64,000 bases of DNA. Source: Rhynchopus euleeides (taxonomy: Eukaryota; Euglenozoa; Diplonemea; Diplonemida; Diplonemidae). The stretch spans positions 930,001 to 994,000 of the forward strand of contig OY723279.1 of NCBI GenBank assembly GCA_963210315.1, read 5' to 3'. A program made the translations under genes and the position numbers. Below, in pieces: positions 63,159-64,000 of this stretch (positions are counted from its first letter, which is position 1; every line of letters starts with the position of its first letter). Below the pieces are notes generated by a model that ran no database searches, was not told where the DNA came from, and was given only the letters and a program-made list of their open reading frames with translations.

Positions 63159-64000
63159 ACAGAAGTCACGGTGATTATGGTGTACGGAATTCTTGAAGCG
63201 ATGTCTAGACAAACTGTGTGATTTTTAACCACAGAGGCCGTTAATCCACACATGCGGAGGGACTGCACTGAAGAGCTTCCCCCTCTGGTACGACAATGTA
63301 TGCGTTAGGAAGCGAAACAACGTGTGTGGATGAATTGTGCCAACCTGCTGAGAAGAACGATGTTTACCAAACCTTGCTGTTTCCCACCCTTTTTAGGTGA
63401 GTTACGGTGAGTATCTTGCTGAGGTGTGAGGACGAACTGCGTCTATACTCCGTGAGAACAACGCCTTTTAGGCAACACAGTGTCCGTCACGGCCTGGTCG
63501 TCTTGTACGTCAGGCTGGAGGTTGAAAATGGGTACAGTGGCTGAATCTGGAGGTTGGGTGCGGGTTGTGTGTTCCGCATCATCCCTACAAACCAAACCAA
63601 GCCGATTGACACCGAACATTTTGTCTGACCTGCACCCATTGTTTCCTGCCTGCCTGCCTGTGTTGTGCTGCACCTGTGCCTCCCTGTTCTGTATTTTGTA
63701 CCCTCAGCGGGTTCACGATACAGGGCAGTCCACTCCCCCAAAAATCACGGTCTTGACGCCCATTCCATCCACTTTCAGTGGATGTGTTTGGTATTTCCGA
63801 ATGGAATTTTCCAGCGTCAAGATTACAAGAACAGGGTCAGTCACTTCTACCGTAGCTGCGATGCCGGTAGTTGTGCAGAAATGATCTTTTCGACGGACGC
63901 GACGCCTCCCCAGCTTGCCTGTGTCTGTGTTGCCATAGCCATGTGACAGATATTTACATAACGAATATACTGTCACACCGCAAGGGGCTTTGGACAACGT
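63159..64000. other. right edge of the window
   Basis: A minus-strand frame 63713-63997 (VEVTDPVLVILTLENSIRKY) reads like a protein and could be an exon of a gene beyond the window; no family recognised. Confidence 0.3.

Overview
The window looks like GC-rich nuclear DNA of a unicellular eukaryote. Host genes use GC-rich codons and some contain GT-AG introns. They are widely spaced among homopolymer G/C tracts, minisatellites and many transposable elements. I cannot name the species. The extended 5' splice site (GTATGC or GTATGA) and an acceptor ending CACACAG recall metamonad introns, but that is only a hint.

Layout. 1-2.44 kb: 3' part of a tyrosine-recombinase (DIRS/Ngaro/VIPER-like) retrotransposon whose recombinase lies upstream of the reverse transcriptase and whose 3' end has a B1-A2-B2 repeat layout. 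2.77-3.08 kb: nested MITEs. 3.18-4.71 kb: a TA-flanked Tc1/mariner-like element with about 240-bp inverted repeats. 5.2-15.6 kb: the main host-gene block, with a secreted vanin/biotinidase-like amidohydrolase, a three-exon membrane-anchored FCP1/NIF-type HAD phosphatase, a three-exon folate-receptor-like GPI protein and a phytanoyl-CoA-dioxygenase-like oxygenase. 16.6-18.7 kb: a duplicated repeat cluster. 18.7-36 kb: gene-poor DNA with MITEs and a few coding-like fragments. 36-42 kb: a 1-kb direct duplication on either side of a frameshifted nucleotidyl cyclase, plus hAT-like and WD40 remnants. 42.2-43.2 kb: a deleted YR-type retroelement that keeps a complete A1...B1-A2-B2 repeat set. 44.2-48.6 kb: a recent tandem duplication of a type I membrane-protein gene; the second copy has a stop at codon 3. 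49-54.8 kb: nested inverted-repeat elements and a second copy of an 0.85-kb segment. 55.2-57.3 kb: an intact B-box/coiled-coil/WD40 gene. 57.8-63.2 kb: several MITEs, an AT-rich tandem region, an element with a zinc-knuckle ORF, and an internally deleted piggyBac element with TTAA at its intact edge.

The host genes do not form a pathway; most suggest surface, secretory or signalling roles. The window is most notable for its transposon biology: two YR-retroelements with split repeats, a MITE group with shared GGGGGYCTTCGCT termini and 3-bp target duplications, a MITE inserted in its own relative, and internally deleted transposons that keep diagnostic ends.
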